From Lithospermum erythrorhizon (taxonomy: Eukaryota > Streptophyta > Magnoliopsida > Boraginales > Boraginaceae), in NCBI GenBank assembly GCA_019722365.1, contig JADFUC010000852.1, forward strand, positions 1,240,001 to 1,304,000: 64,000 nt of DNA, in the 5' to 3' direction. Below are positions 10,901 through 23,110 of the stretch, in pieces (within the stretch, counting starts at the first letter, position 1; each line of letters starts with the position of its first letter). Made by a program: the position numbers and the translations under genes. The notes under the pieces are model-generated. The model made no database searches. It was not told the origin of the DNA and saw nothing but the letters and a program-made list of their open reading frames with translations.

Positions 10901-13378
10901 GGACAAATTACTGATGCAATGATAGCTGAAATGGAGGCTGATGTGTATGGCTTACAGGTATATATATATATATACTGTATATTGAACTGTATTATTACTT
11001 ATTTTTTATCTAACGATCTCATTTTCTAATTATCATAAACCACCTAAGTGGTAAAATAAGCTTCCCAATGGTGGGTTTGTTACAAGAATCGGATTCTAGA
11101 GCATAGTAGAAAGAAATTATTGGTCTCATAGCTCCATGAATGGATTGCCATTGAATATTTGCAAATATTTTAAGTTAGTGCATAACATGTAATAGATATA
11201 ATGAGGTATATGGTTTGGTACAGGTTATGATTGAAAAAAATGAAAATCAACTACTGGCTTGTTAAACTAGAGGAACTCAGCTTCTGTTCGCATTTATCAG
11301 ATGTCATGATATATTGAAAACCTCATTGTTTTCCTATCCCTGCGCCATTTTGTTGACACCAAGTTCAGCTGTGGATAGTTTTTGATTCTTTGAAGTTTGA
11401 ATATTCTATTTAATTTATTGCAGTTTTAGTTGGTAAGGTAGATTTGGATATTTTACAATTAAAAGGTTCTTTTTCTGCTTTAAGGTTTTCCATAAATTGA
11501 TCGAGATGAATTTTATAGTTTAATTGGTTCCAGCATCAGCATTTTGATTTTATTTTATTTTCTGCGACTTCTGTGTGATTTACTTTCCATAAGACCACTA
11601 AGTTGATGTCCTGATTTTTGCAGATTATAAAAAATGCTGATCTTGAAGATCTACGAGAACTGGGATCTGGTACATTTGGTACGGTGTATCATGGGAGATG
11701 GAGAGGTTCTGATGTTGCTATTAAGAGAATAAGGAAAACATGTTTTTCTGGGAGATTATCCGAGCAAGATCGGTTGGTGGGTCATTTACTCTATCCTACG
11801 ACATCATCTGATGTCTTACCATTTTAAAAATATATACATTGTAACTTGTTTGAGATTGCTCTTAACCATTCTATTGTTTAGATCAAAGACTTCTGGAAGG
11901 AAGCCCGCATTCTATCAAATCTACATCATCCAAATGTTGTTGCATTCTATGGTGTAGTACCTGATGGAGCTGGAGGAACCTTGGCTACTGTAACTGAATA
12001 TATGTCCCATGGATCTCTGCGGAGTGTATTAGTGAAAAAAGATAGGTACTCAATCTTCACAATTCTCAAACCTTTTAATCCATAAAGTTTTTTTCTTAAC
12101 AGGCATGACCAAATATTGCAGATTCCTGGATCATCGTAGAAAACTTATGATCGCCATGGATTCAGCTTTCGGGATGGAGTATCTGCACTCAAAAAATATT
12201 ATCCATTTTGATCTCAAATGTGATAATTTATTAGTTAGTTTGAGGGATCCAGAACGGCCAATATGCAAGGTATCCTTAGTTTAAGAATGCATTTACATCC
12301 AACCAATTTTAGCTTTTGTGATTTTTTCCATCCATTCACATGTCTAATAGGTTGGAGACTTTGGTCTATCAAAGATTAAGAGAAACACACTTGTCTCTGG
12401 TGGAGTACGAGGAACACTACCATGGATGGCCCCAGAATTATTGAATGGTAGCACTGATCTGGTATCTGAAAAGGTGAGACTACTTCCTCCAGAAGGCATG
12501 TGACGATGGTCACAAAGAGGACTAACACATAATGTTTTTCTGATCAGGTTGATGTTTTCTCATTTGGCATATCAATGTGGGAAATCCTGACTGGAGAAGA
12601 ACCTTATGCAAATATGCATTATGGGGCAATTATTGGTGAGTTTTACAATCTGCAAATATGTAATCTTTAGTGGTTTGGAGAAGTTAATGGATAGACTCAG
12701 TGGCCTTTGGGGAACGTCTTTCTTGAGTGTCCCTACATTAGAAAAAAGATGGCTGTATAACTGTATATGATTGCTAGCCATTGCTCTCGTTTTCTGAACC
12801 ATGATTATTTTCCCTTGTTATAGTGAATCCTTTTTTTTATCTATTTGATTTGTCATTACATTATTTTTTGGTCACAAGGGTTTGCTCCATTTCTGCATTT
12901 TAATAGTTTTAGTGTCCCTCGACCAGAATTAAGTCCCTTGTTCTTGATCAAATGAAAGGAGAACACGAGATTTTCTCTCTAAATGTCACTGGAGATCCTT
13001 TCCTTACATTATCTTCAGAAGTTAATACGGTGTATTATACAATAGAATAGAAACTATGGAATTTTACTATTTCTATGCATACAATATCACATGTGCAATT
13101 CTAGCTATGCGGAAAGGATATTTGAAATAACCAGCCTTTTCTCTGTCTTCAATTTAACATGTGATTGGTGCACTATAAATGTAGGAGGAATTGTGAAGAA
13201 TACCCTTCGTCCTCCCATTCCAGAAAGGTGTGATCCAGAATGGAGGAAACTGATGGAACAGTGCTGGTCAACCAATCCTGAACACCGTCCTTCGTTCACT
13301 GAGATTGCAAACAGATTGAGATCCATGGATGCCATGCTGCTGGCCAAAGGTAAAATTAATCAACAAACAAAGGCGTAA
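7979..13378 (+). CDS. PB1-domain Raf-like MAPKKK (group B-type) Ser/Thr kinase
   Basis: Eight coding exons, all phase-consistent: 7979-10783, 10871-10957, 11624-11776, 11882-12045, 12122-12269, 12351-12473, 12548-12635 and 13185-13378. They give 1253 aa. The ATG at 7979 is chosen because only a TTG lies upstream in frame before the TGA at 7934. A PB1 domain spans roughly residues 200-290 (start [13 protein letters not shown], acidic [13 protein letters not shown]). A long Ser/Asn/Gln-rich linker follows. The kinase domain starts near 965: GSGTFG 978-983, ATP lysine K998, helix-C E1022, HFD with D1100, DFG 1122-1124 and APE ending at E1148. HFDLKCDN in place of HRD is normal for this plant Raf subgroup. 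Such kinases act in cytoplasmic osmotic, hypoxia, auxin or ABA signalling, and PB1 mediates oligomer or partner binding. Exact orthology is not resolved. Confidence 0.93.
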
Positions 13379-14799
13379 TCTCTGCAAATAAGCGAATCGA
13401 TGCCATCTTGCTTCCTTGGTTCTTGAAAATCATTTTCAATATCTGGTGCTGTGGAAGTTTTTGTCTCCTTATCTGTGGTTACTAAGTTTATAGCTGCTTG
13501 ATTTTCCCTCTCCCTTGAAGGTTTACATATATCTCCTATGTTCATATAATTATTTATTAATTCTTTATACATGAAATTGTGGTGTTTAGCATCTCCAGGA
13601 GAATCTGGCGCATAGTTTTTTGTAAGTATATGATATTAATTGTGTAATCGTTTAGTGCTTTTTTTTTATGTGTTGAGTATCTGTTTTTAGTTCTTTTATC
13701 TGGTGCATGGTGATGTTTTTTTCTTCCAACAATAAGAAATCATGAAAAAGTGACCCACCGATATTACAAAGCTTCGAAAAATCAAGTATTACAAAGTCTT
13801 GCACTTACACACATATTTATACTGGTAATTATCATCAGTGAAGCAAAGCTCCACCTGAATGTTATATAGAGTTTTGAAATGGATATTTGAATAGTAGTAT
13901 AATATTTCTTCCTTTTATCTTCATACGAGTTATTTATTTTCTTTATTATTTATTTATTTAAGGTTCCTAACTGTCCGCCATCAATACGAATTGTAGATAG
14001 CAATATCATCTGTTGGTATAGTTTCATCAAACAACATAGAACACGTATTCAAATTTTTTGAGGAAAAAAATAAAAGTTTAATTATAAATATTTAAATCTC
14101 AGAGTCCTTGACTATCTTTTTGAGATTTAGGGGTATTGTTCTTTATCTTATCAAACTGACCTAATCCCAAATATTCCAGTTCAATAAATAGAAATATTAA
14201 CGATCAATGTAATCTTGATGGTATATCGATTATAAGAACTATTGTATGATTGATATTTTTTGTTAATGTAATTAATTTTAAAAAATGCTATTGAAGTATC
14301 ACTGAACAAAGCAGGAAGTTCCTGGTATTTCATATATTTTGGCTATTCGGATTCTTGATAATCATTATGAAACACGATCGAGATTTCCAATGAAAAACAA
14401 GGAAAATGTGGGGAATGACATTAGTAAAAGGGAAAAAAATAGAATATGAGTCTTCGTTATCACACTAGAGGAAAAAAAACAATCGACCAACCCATGGCTA
14501 ATTATTTAATAGTGGCATCACAAGTTTGACCACTACAAATGTCCAACCCCACCAGCTATCGGGTCCATAACAGAGAATATGTTACGATATTTTGTGGCGT
14601 TATTTTTTATATTTAAGTTTAAGATTGTATCGTATTGAGAAGTTAATCCCAAAAATAATAAATATAGCGTTGCGTAGTTTTAACAAATCTTCGTGAAGAT
14701 CCGTCGAAGTAAAGGTGTGCCACCAAACTCTACAGCCAAAGGGTACTCTCGGAATCTCATGTTCCATGTACACATGCTTCCCTCTGAAGATGTGCATCA
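13379..14799. other. 3' UTR of the kinase gene and intergenic DNA
   Basis: The first few hundred bases should be the kinase 3'UTR. The rest is AT-rich DNA with no supported gene. The 14.0-14.6 kb part serves as far-upstream sequence of the thiolase gene. Confidence 0.5.
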
Positions 14800-14808
14800 T
14801 TATATATA
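14800..14808 (+). promoter_or_regulatory. Putative TATA box of the thiolase gene
   Basis: TTATATATA lies about 100 bp upstream of the thiolase ATG at 14903. That leaves a 5'UTR of roughly 70 nt, a normal geometry for a plant core promoter. The call rests on position and consensus only. Confidence 0.45.
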
Positions 14809-14902
14809 CTTGACCATAATTCTTGAAATATCTGTTTTCTGCCCAACATAAAGAGATACATAAACATATAGACATATTGAAGTCAAGAAAATTAGTGTAG
14901 AA

Positions 14903-17900
14903 ATGGAGAAAGCTATCAATAGGCAAAGAGTGTTGTTGGGACACCTTCAACCATCTTCTTCTGATGATCATCAGAACTATATTTCAAATGTTTCTGTAAG
15001 TCTCCTAACCTCAACCTTTTTTCTCTGTTTTGTTTTGTTGTTTTTTTGGCTTTGTAACAACTTATATCTGCTTTGACTTGCTTATATTGTGATGTTTCTG
15101 TTAATCTTCTTGTAATAAGAATAGGTTGTTGATCTTATATAGTTCATAGCATATCTATAGAAGTAGTTATTGACTTATTGTCATATATTAATCATTTCAA
15201 TGATTGAAGTGACTTGTATTGGAACTTCATTTTTCATTTTGTGATCATATTAAATCTGTTAGGAAATTTGCTACTATGTTAGCCTTCCGGTTCTAAACTT
15301 CTCCTTGTAGTCTTGGACTTAAATATTCTATTTGGTAACTTTTATTGATGAAAGGAGATCAATGGTTATTTAGGAATCGCGTGTGCAAATCGTTACTACT
15401 GAAAAGGGGATATATGTCAAGTGAAAGTGTTATGGAGTTGGTAATTGGCAGCATGTCAAATTGTAGGGCTCAAGTGAGTTTTATTCACCAACAAATTCAA
15501 CATTTCATATATTGAATGCAGTACTGTTTTGAATAGGCTTCACATGAAAGGAGAAACCTATTAACAACTTAAAAAAGGTCATAGGGATTTTCAGTTACTA
15601 AAATTGTTGTTAATAAAGGATTTATTCCATTTAGATACGGAAGATGTAATCTTTTTGTCATCCACTGAAGGGTTGAGCGAGATTTGGAATTATGATTTGT
15701 CCCAAGTTTTATTGCCATTTATGCTTGTCATGTACTTAATATGGTATTGTATTATTATTCTCATGCCAGCCTTCAATTTGCCTTGCCGAGGGAGGGAAGC
15801 TTAAAGCTCCATCGGGAGATGATGTTGTGATTGTGGCGTAAGTTTCTTCATTTTAGTTATTTGTTATATGAAACGATTGTCAATTTCTTCTGGTCAACTG
15901 ACTTATACAAATGTCATTATTGCCAGTGCGTATCGAACTCCTCTTTGCAAAGCTAAACGCGGAGGTTTCAAGGATACCCATCCAGATGACTTACTCGCTG
16001 CTGTTTTGAAGGTTGGTTAACTATCATGCTCGTGAAGTTATAATCCATTTTGTGATGCATCATGTATAGGGCCTTTCTTTTTTTTGATAGTTAATATTAC
16101 AATAATTTCTGACCCCCTCCCCTACATGAGATTCGAACCCTTGACCTCAAGGATCAAGGGGTGCTAGCTCAAGCGCTAGACCATTCAATTATCTCGTCTA
16201 GGGCCTTTCAATATGATTTAGTTATAGTGGTTTTACAATGCATTGTGAGGGCCGGGGTATATCATTGATGATAGAAATGTCTAGCTTGCTTCAATTCTAG
16301 CTCATTTTCATAGCTGCGATATGGAGGACTCTACTGTGGATTTCATTTTACTACAGGCATTGATTGACAAAACACATGTAAAACCAACTGAGGTTGGGGA
16401 CGTTATCGTTGGGACAGTTTTAGCACCTGGTTCACTAAGGGCAATTGAGTTTCGGATGGGACAATTCTATGCTGGTTTTCCAGGTACTCCATTTCCCCTC
16501 TTTCCATTTCCGTTTGGTAGTTCAAACCTATTCATATGTATGAGCTTATGGATTACTGTCATGTTTATTTTTTGTTGGTCAAACTTATTAATGTAAGAGC
16601 CCTTATTAGACACTCTGACTTTAACCTCAATCAAAATGGCAATGTCAATGATAAAGTACTTTAAAACAATATTTGATCAACAGGTTTCTTTTCACCATCC
16701 TTTACAATTTGATAAATACGTTTTTCTTTGATCCAGCCACTGTACCTATTAGAACCGTGAACAGGCAATGCTCATCTGGTCTTCAGGCTGTTGCCGATGT
16801 TGCTGCCTACATCAAAGCAGGATATTATGATATTGGTAAATGCATACTCTGTCTTAGATTCATCTAAACTCTACGTTCTGTCTTTTCTGCGTCCTGCTCT
16901 AACAATTCCTCCCTCCCCCCTACTCTCCCCCTCTTCTTGCAGGGATTGGGGCTGGCGTGGAATGCATGTCAATTGATACTATTAGTAATATCAGCAATCC
17001 CAATCCTAAAGTACGTCAGTTTTCTGTTTCTTTCCCTTCTAATTAATATGTTACAAGGTCTTCGCATCAACCGTGGAGATGTATATTCCTTGTAGGCACA
17101 GAGTTTCCCTCAAGCCCAGGACTGTCTTCTGCCAATGGGAGTTACTTCTGAAAATGTTGCCCAACGCTATGGAGTGACCCGTGAGGAGCAAGACCAAGCT
17201 GCTGTGAGTTGACCTTCTAGTAAAATCTATATATCTATTTTAATCACAATTATAGGAATTATATATTGATGATAAAGTTGTATCAATAGGTTATATCTCA
17301 TAAGCGAGCGGCAGCAGCAAGTGCCTCTGGAAAGTTCATTGATGAGATTATCCCAGTATCCACAAAGGTAAATTTATAATCTGTCAGATGATTAAATGCC
17401 ACTTTTTAAATCTCTTTCTAACATGGTTCTCATGGTAGATTGTGGACCCTAAAACCGGAGAGATCAAACCCGTTATCATTGCTGCAGATGACGGGATCCG
17501 GCCTACTACAAATTTGGCAGATCTAGCGAAGTTGAAGCCTGCGTTTAGTAAGAATGGAACTACAACTGCAGGTACTTGGACAATTGCATGTGCATAAGTA
17601 AGATTAAGAAGCTAGTAAGTGTATTTGGTGCTTGTGAGTTAACAATTACAAATGGTTTTGCAGGGAATGCAAGCCAGGTCACAGATGGAGCTGGAGGTGT
17701 TCTTCTGATGAAGAGAAGTGTTGCTATCAAGAAAGGGCTTCCAATTCTTGGAGTATGGAGGTAAATCATACTTATAAAGTGAATGCAAATTTCATAGATA
17801 GTGTAAAATGTTTATTTTGATATACATCTTACATATTGTTATATACCAAGTCTCACTTTTTTCTTGCATAGGTCTAAGGTCTTGCTCATGCACAATGGTT

Positions 17901-18608
17901 TAAACACATTGTTCTAGTCATTTTGTACTGCACGGATGAGGGTCCATTGAATTTCACGAAAATTCGGACTGCAACATGTGTATTTATTCTTGTTTTTCAT
18001 CTGCAGGAGTTTTGAGGCTGTTGGAGTAGAACCTGGTGTTATGGGAATCGGTCCTGCAGTCGCAATTCCTGCTGCAGTGAAGTCTGCTGGTCTTGAACTC
18101 GATGACATTAGCCTGTTTGAAATCAATGAGGTGTCCACTCGACCAAATCACACCAACTTCATTCTTTAATTTTGCAAGCAAAAACTTAATACAATCCACC
18201 ACTTTCCTTTATGCAGGCATTTGCATCCCAATATGTATACTGCTGCAAGAAGTTGAACCTTGACCCTGAGAGAGTAAATGTTAATGGAGGAGCAATGGCT
18301 CTTGGTCATCCTCTCGGAGCTACAGGTTATTAGACTTATCATATAATCTCTTCAAATTAACGCTGCTTATGCTAGAGCAGATCCTCTCATTGCTATAGGA
18401 GAAAGGGAAATATATTGAATAAAATTTAGTCCAAAATTAATGTTAGAACCTGAAAAAACATATCACTTGTGTGTCAGGTGCTCGATGTGTAGCAACTTTA
18501 TTGCATGAAATGAAGCGTCGTGGTAAAGACTGCCGGTTTGGTGTTATTTCAATGTGCATAGGCTCAGGAATGGGGGCTGCTGCAGTATTTGAAAGAGGTG
18601 ATTTCTGA
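14903..18608 (+). CDS. KAT: Peroxisomal 3-ketoacyl-CoA thiolase (acetyl-CoA acyltransferase)
   Basis: Thirteen exons, with every junction GT-AG and phase-correct: 14903-14995, 15770-15837, 15927-16011, 16357-16483, 16737-16835, 16943-17010, 17096-17203, 17290-17367, 17439-17571, 17664-17760, 18007-18130, 18217-18325 and 18478-18608. They give 439 aa. The N-terminus has a PTS2 peroxisome signal, RQRVLLGHL at residues 7-15 (RQ-x5-HL). Catalytic residues are present: C136 in NRQCSSG, the NEAF motif, H391 in GHPLG and C423 in CIGSG. The enzyme performs the last step of peroxisomal beta-oxidation, thiolytic cleavage of 3-ketoacyl-CoA. In plants it also serves jasmonate, benzoate and aromatic side-chain shortening. 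The protein ends three residues after FERG, about 10-25 residues shorter than the KAT2-type C-terminus as I recall it. A SINE sits in intron 3. KAT2 versus KAT5-type is undecided. Confidence 0.95.
16078..16198 (-). mobile_element. tRNA-derived SINE in thiolase intron 3
   Basis: Read on the minus strand, this 121 bp insert has a pol III A-box-like word (TGGTCTAGCGCTTG), a near-canonical B box (GGTTCGAATC) and a 3' A-rich tail (the T-run at 16078-16085 on +). It is flanked by perfect 11 bp target-site duplications, TAGGGCCTTTC, at 16067-16077 and 16199-16209. Boxes, tail and duplications together make this a confident SINE. The intact duplication suggests a fairly recent insertion. It lies wholly within the intron, away from the splice sites. 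Confidence 0.88.
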
Positions 18609-19801
18609 GTTGAAACAAAATTCTTGGCAGGCCAAATGCTAGTATGATTGTTGAACGACTTCACCAATTGCTATACTTATTGTTTCCCTTTTGTTTAAAT
18701 ATCAATGTACTTCATTGTAATGGCTATATGCTCTCAATTGAAAAGATGTCCTATTATATGTCTCAAAGTTATTCAGATTGGATAAAATACATTAACAGAC
18801 TACTATATTTTATTGTTGTTACAAAAACAAGTTGCATACAGTAATAATGTTATGAGATTGTCCAAACAGAGCATATGCTTCATGTGCTAGACATCTTTGT
18901 AAAGCAACTGGAACTTTGGTATCCTTTCCGGGGGAAGGGGGCAAGTCACAATTACTTTCCCCTTCATGGCACCTCTATATATTGCCTCCACAACATCAAT
19001 CAAATCTTGTCTCCTACAAATTTCAACCCATTTTGTGATCCAGTCCCAGAATCCATCTTCATATGATGGGCATTGAAGAAAAATATTGTAGATGGTATAT
19101 ACGAAATGTCGAAATAATTGACATAAACTTGAACGTCAACCGAGTCGATACTGCTGTTGCAATCGTCGCGAATTTGGGCTATCAACTGCACTAATACTTT
19201 GTCGATCGTGTCGACTCCACTTCTTCCTTCTTCAAAACCAAATACTCCATATCAACCACAATCAAATTCGATATCTACTGGAATCCAACGTTAAACACCA
19301 TTCGGATGTGAGGTGGGGTGGAGGCAGTAGGGTTTGGGCCTGAGATATACACACCCAAAAGTGTTTGTTTGAGGGGTGAAGTGACTATTTTGCCCCCCTA
19401 TTTTAAGTGTAGTAGTTATAGAAATTATATTTAGGGGCAAAATAGTTATTTCAGTAGTACAAATCACTATTTGGATGTGTATATTGGTTCCCGGTTTGGG
19501 CTGTGGGAGTGGGTGTGTTAAGGAAGAAAGGAGTTTGGATTGTTAGTCACTTATAATTTGATGTTAGGGGCAAAATAGTCGTTTTAATGTGTAGTAGATT
19601 TCAATGTGTATTTTAGGAGTAATATAGTCATTTCACTATATTGTAGTGAAAATTAGGTGTAGGTGCGTCGGGGGTGCCTAGACAATTAAAATAGTACGGG
19701 GGCAACCCGATTATAGTAAAGGGAGTGGCCAAAAAAAATTGAAATAGTTCGGGAGCCACTTAAAAATTAAATCATGGATTCGGGGGTCGGCCAAAAACCT
19801 T

Positions 19802-20064
19802 AATTTTATTGGTTTCGTATACACATTTGAAGCTTAATCAATTAAGGATTACGATGCTTGTAAGGGAGTGGTGGGTGACACCGAGTAGTTAGAAATCTTG
19901 AGTGGATTTAGAGAGGTACGGGTTGGAATTAATGTAAAGGGGTGATGGTGGATTTTTTTTAAATAAAATAAAATAAAAAATTACGGAGTAATTTTATTGG
20001 TTTCGTATACACATTTATAAGTATCTTATATCAATTAATTTTATTGGTTTCATATACATTTCGT
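19802..20064 (+). repeat. Three copies of a ~27 bp phrase
   Basis: The phrase AATTTTATTGGTTTCGTATA plus CACATTT occurs at 19802-19828 and 19990-20016. A diverged copy with CATATACATTTCG lies at 20036-20064. Spacing is irregular (about 188 and 46 bp), so this is not a simple tandem array. It may be a trace of nested insertion or replication slippage. Confidence 0.55.
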
Positions 20065-20689
20065 ATAACTACTAATTTAATATAATTTAAATTTCTATGT
20101 AACTAAAGATTCTCATATTCTTATTAATTTATGAGTACGTAATATTCAAAATTTTCAACTTATTGAAGCTTTTTAGTATTAATTTGTAATAATGTATCGT
20201 AATGTATCCTAGAGGGAATGCTAATGAATGATACTTAGTTTAAAATGCTTACTTAATTTTCAAGGTTCCTTTTCTGGGATTCTTGAAAGGATAGAATGCG
20301 GGATATCTCAGTGATCGAGGGGCGAAACTGATAAGCTTTAATATGAGATTTTGTCGGCTTGCGTGGCTAAAACCTTATGAAAAAGTTATGATCTTTGATA
20401 TTTATATTTCCCAAGCTCATTCTCAAATTTAGTTATATTTCGAGACGTATATCATTTTGTTGTTGAACTGCTTTGTGCACGCCAGTGAACGAATAATCAA
20501 ATTTTCATTTGAACATTACCACTGAGTTATTGCCTTAATTAGAGGAATATAAAGAGCAAGAAAATAAACTTCAAAATGTTAGCCTACAAATAAAAATCAA
20601 ACTTTAAGGTTGGATTTTATCTACCATATCGTACGATATTTAAAATGGTAATAATGATGACGTGGATGTATGTATAACCTTGGAAAAAC

Positions 20690-21040
20690 CACTGAATGTT
20701 CGAAGGGAATGAGTAGGCCAGTCGAACCGTATCGAATCTTGAGTTACATTTCGGTTGACGAGAGAAAAATTTGAGGTTCGGTTAGAACTACCGTCGAGGG
20801 TTAGATTACATTCGAAAGTTTGAGTTCGTTGAATGTTCGAGTTTGATTCGAAGTTCGAAAGAAAAAATTAAAATTTTAATGATAAAATATGAAAAAAATT
20901 ATAGAATTTATATGGTTCGTAGAGCCCAGAACACTTCATCTGGTACCAGTCGAGCCTAAAATGAAATTCGAACTTCGAGGAGCACGAATTATGTCCTTAG
21001 AGCTTCGAATCGAATTTTCGAGCCAAAGACTTCTCAAGTG
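20690..21040. repeat. TTCGA/TCGAA-rich dispersed repeat, copy 2
   Basis: A 350 bp stretch is saturated with TTCGA, TCGAA, GTTCGAG and CGAAC words, like the shorter block at 1521-1600. It has no coding potential. The pattern looks like a decayed short-unit array. Confidence 0.5.
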
Positions 21041-22941
21041 TTTCTTAATTTAATGGTCTAAATTTGAACATTCAACCTCTCTTTATAATTGTGTATATCT
21101 AATCGTACACCAAACATCCATCCACTTGTTTGTACAACATAGTTGACATTTCTAAGCAATATAAAATTCCACAAACATTATCGGACAAAAATATACTATT
21201 CAAAATATGCCTACATTGATTTGATTTGGGAGTTGAATGAACCCAGCTCAAGCTGTCCATTAGTTTGATAAATGTTATTGTATTAGTTTGACTAGTTATC
21301 GGTGGTATACTACATGTGCAAATTCATATTTAACAATCATTTTTATATTAATTTTTTGTATAATTAATATAATATGCCAATAAAATAATATAATAATATA
21401 TATGGGAAGAAAAATGAAAAGAGAATAATTAGATAGATTAATAAGTGAAATAAGTATAATGTGATGTATTTCCACATTAAATTATAATCTATCCCCACAT
21501 CACATAAAATTTTTGAATTTTTTTAATTGGAGAAAAAAAAGATGATTGGTTATGATAATTTTTATTTATTTATATATATTAATTTATTCTCAAAAATTTA
21601 GGAAACTTGAGATCATGTGACTTTAACTTTAGTAGGAGTAACATGGTGTCACATACCGTATTATATATTCTTGAATTATTTGTGCGAGTTTAACGTAATG
21701 CGGAAATATTCATCAATTGATTTTATAATATTTTTTAATAGTACAAATAATGAATTAAATTTAAGTAACTTATCTAGAATATATAAGAGGAGAAAATATC
21801 ATCTTATCATATTATGAGTTTTGTGCTTAATGATATATCGCCATAGAAAAAATAACCAGCATCCTTTATTTTATTCTTTATTTCGATAATTTTTATTAAG
21901 TATGTATCGAAATATTATGGAGAGTTGAATTTTGGGTGGTTAGTTCTTAAAGGGTAAAATAGAAATATTAAAAATTAGACTGACACATGTATGATAGGGT
22001 AAGCTTAGACGTGTTATGGTATGATACTTTTGTCTCACAAAAATTTGACCATCAATTACAAATTATATTATATCTGTATCATTCTAACAAATATAAACTT
22101 TATATAATTAGAATCATTTTTTAAAATAGTTTCATAATATGTTTTTTTTTTCATAAAGTGATTTTAAGGGTAATTAATGGTCAAAACTCCATATCAATAT
22201 GCGAAAACATCATTAATTTTGGATTGGATGGAGTAAGTTACGTATGCACGAGTAGAATGCAGTGGATATGTTATTAGATTTGATGAACATGCCATGGCCA
22301 TGCGCGTCTTTTCCAAGTCGCCCGTTCGAAATTACTCGGGCGCCCATTAAAAGTACACGGTCAGCGGCTTAACGTTAGAGTTAACATGAGATGAGTTTTC
22401 GAAAATAAGATATATCTTAGTGATATGAATAGTAATAATCACATCATATCAAATATATCACACACATTTTTGGAGTCGGGTATTACATTTAATATCTCAA
22501 TGTTGAAAAATAAGGAGATAGTTGACTATTTATACACCAAAAAGCTACTCCACCTAATTTATTTTAGTATGGTGTCTTCGTGGTCTTATAAAACGTGTTC
22601 TTTCTCCTCAGAGTAAAGAAAGAAAAAATGTGAATATCCGATAGTGGGTGGATATGGTGTAAGCCATCCACATGTACAACGGAAAACAAAATTTTTAGAT
22701 AGGAATCTTCTTAGGCTTGAATACCATGATAAGAATGACATAATAATATAAATTATATAATGAATTAAACAGATGAAACAAAATTTTCAATAATTTTTAT
22801 CATTTTCATAATAGTATTAATTCTAATTAAAATTATGTATATCAATTATTGTCTTATTCTTTTTTACAATTAAAGTGAAATTTGATTAAAAAAAAATTGT
22901 GGTGAGAGGTAGAAAATTAATGTGTCTCGTCATTGTGACGA

Positions 22942-22983
22942 CATGCATTTAGACATGCATGATTGCTCCTAGAAATTCATGCA
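22942..22983 (+). promoter_or_regulatory. Cluster of three RY (CATGCA) motifs upstream of the prenyltransferase
   Basis: CATGCA occurs at 22942-22947, 22954-22959 and 22978-22983, 130-170 bp upstream of the prenyltransferase ATG. CATGCA is the RY element bound by B3 factors such as ABI3 and FUS3. A TATA-like TATTTATAG follows at about 23002-23010, giving a plausible start near 23035. The regulatory role is inferred from sequence only. Confidence 0.4.
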
Positions 22984-23110
22984 TTCTTACAGTTACGGAG
23001 TAGTATTTATAGCACCTGAAAACATGTATGATAAGTCGATAACCACCTCTAATCACTCTTCATCAGCATCTCTCTGCATTGAAGCATCCCATATATATAT
23101 ATAAAAAAGA

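Larger units (their letters stand above)
18609..22940. other. Thiolase 3' UTR and intergenic DNA with degenerate repeats
   Basis: After the thiolase 3'UTR there is no supported gene. At 19.3-19.65 kb a moderately GC-rich block repeats the phrase AGGGGCAAAATAGT with variants (near 19434 and 19567). At 19.8-20.06 kb a 27 bp phrase occurs three times. The 20.69-21.04 kb part is TTCGA-rich. From 21.1 to 22.9 kb the DNA is plain AT-rich sequence. Confidence 0.5.

Noticed and set aside
12165..12240. HFD instead of HRD in the Raf-like kinase, considered as a pseudokinase signal
   Set aside because: The Asp (D1100) is retained, and HFDLKCDN is the normal catalytic loop of this plant Raf subgroup.
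16120..16200. Possible tRNA gene on the minus strand
   Set aside because: It has A and B boxes, but the flanking 11 bp duplications, A tail and lack of a full cloverleaf make it a SINE.
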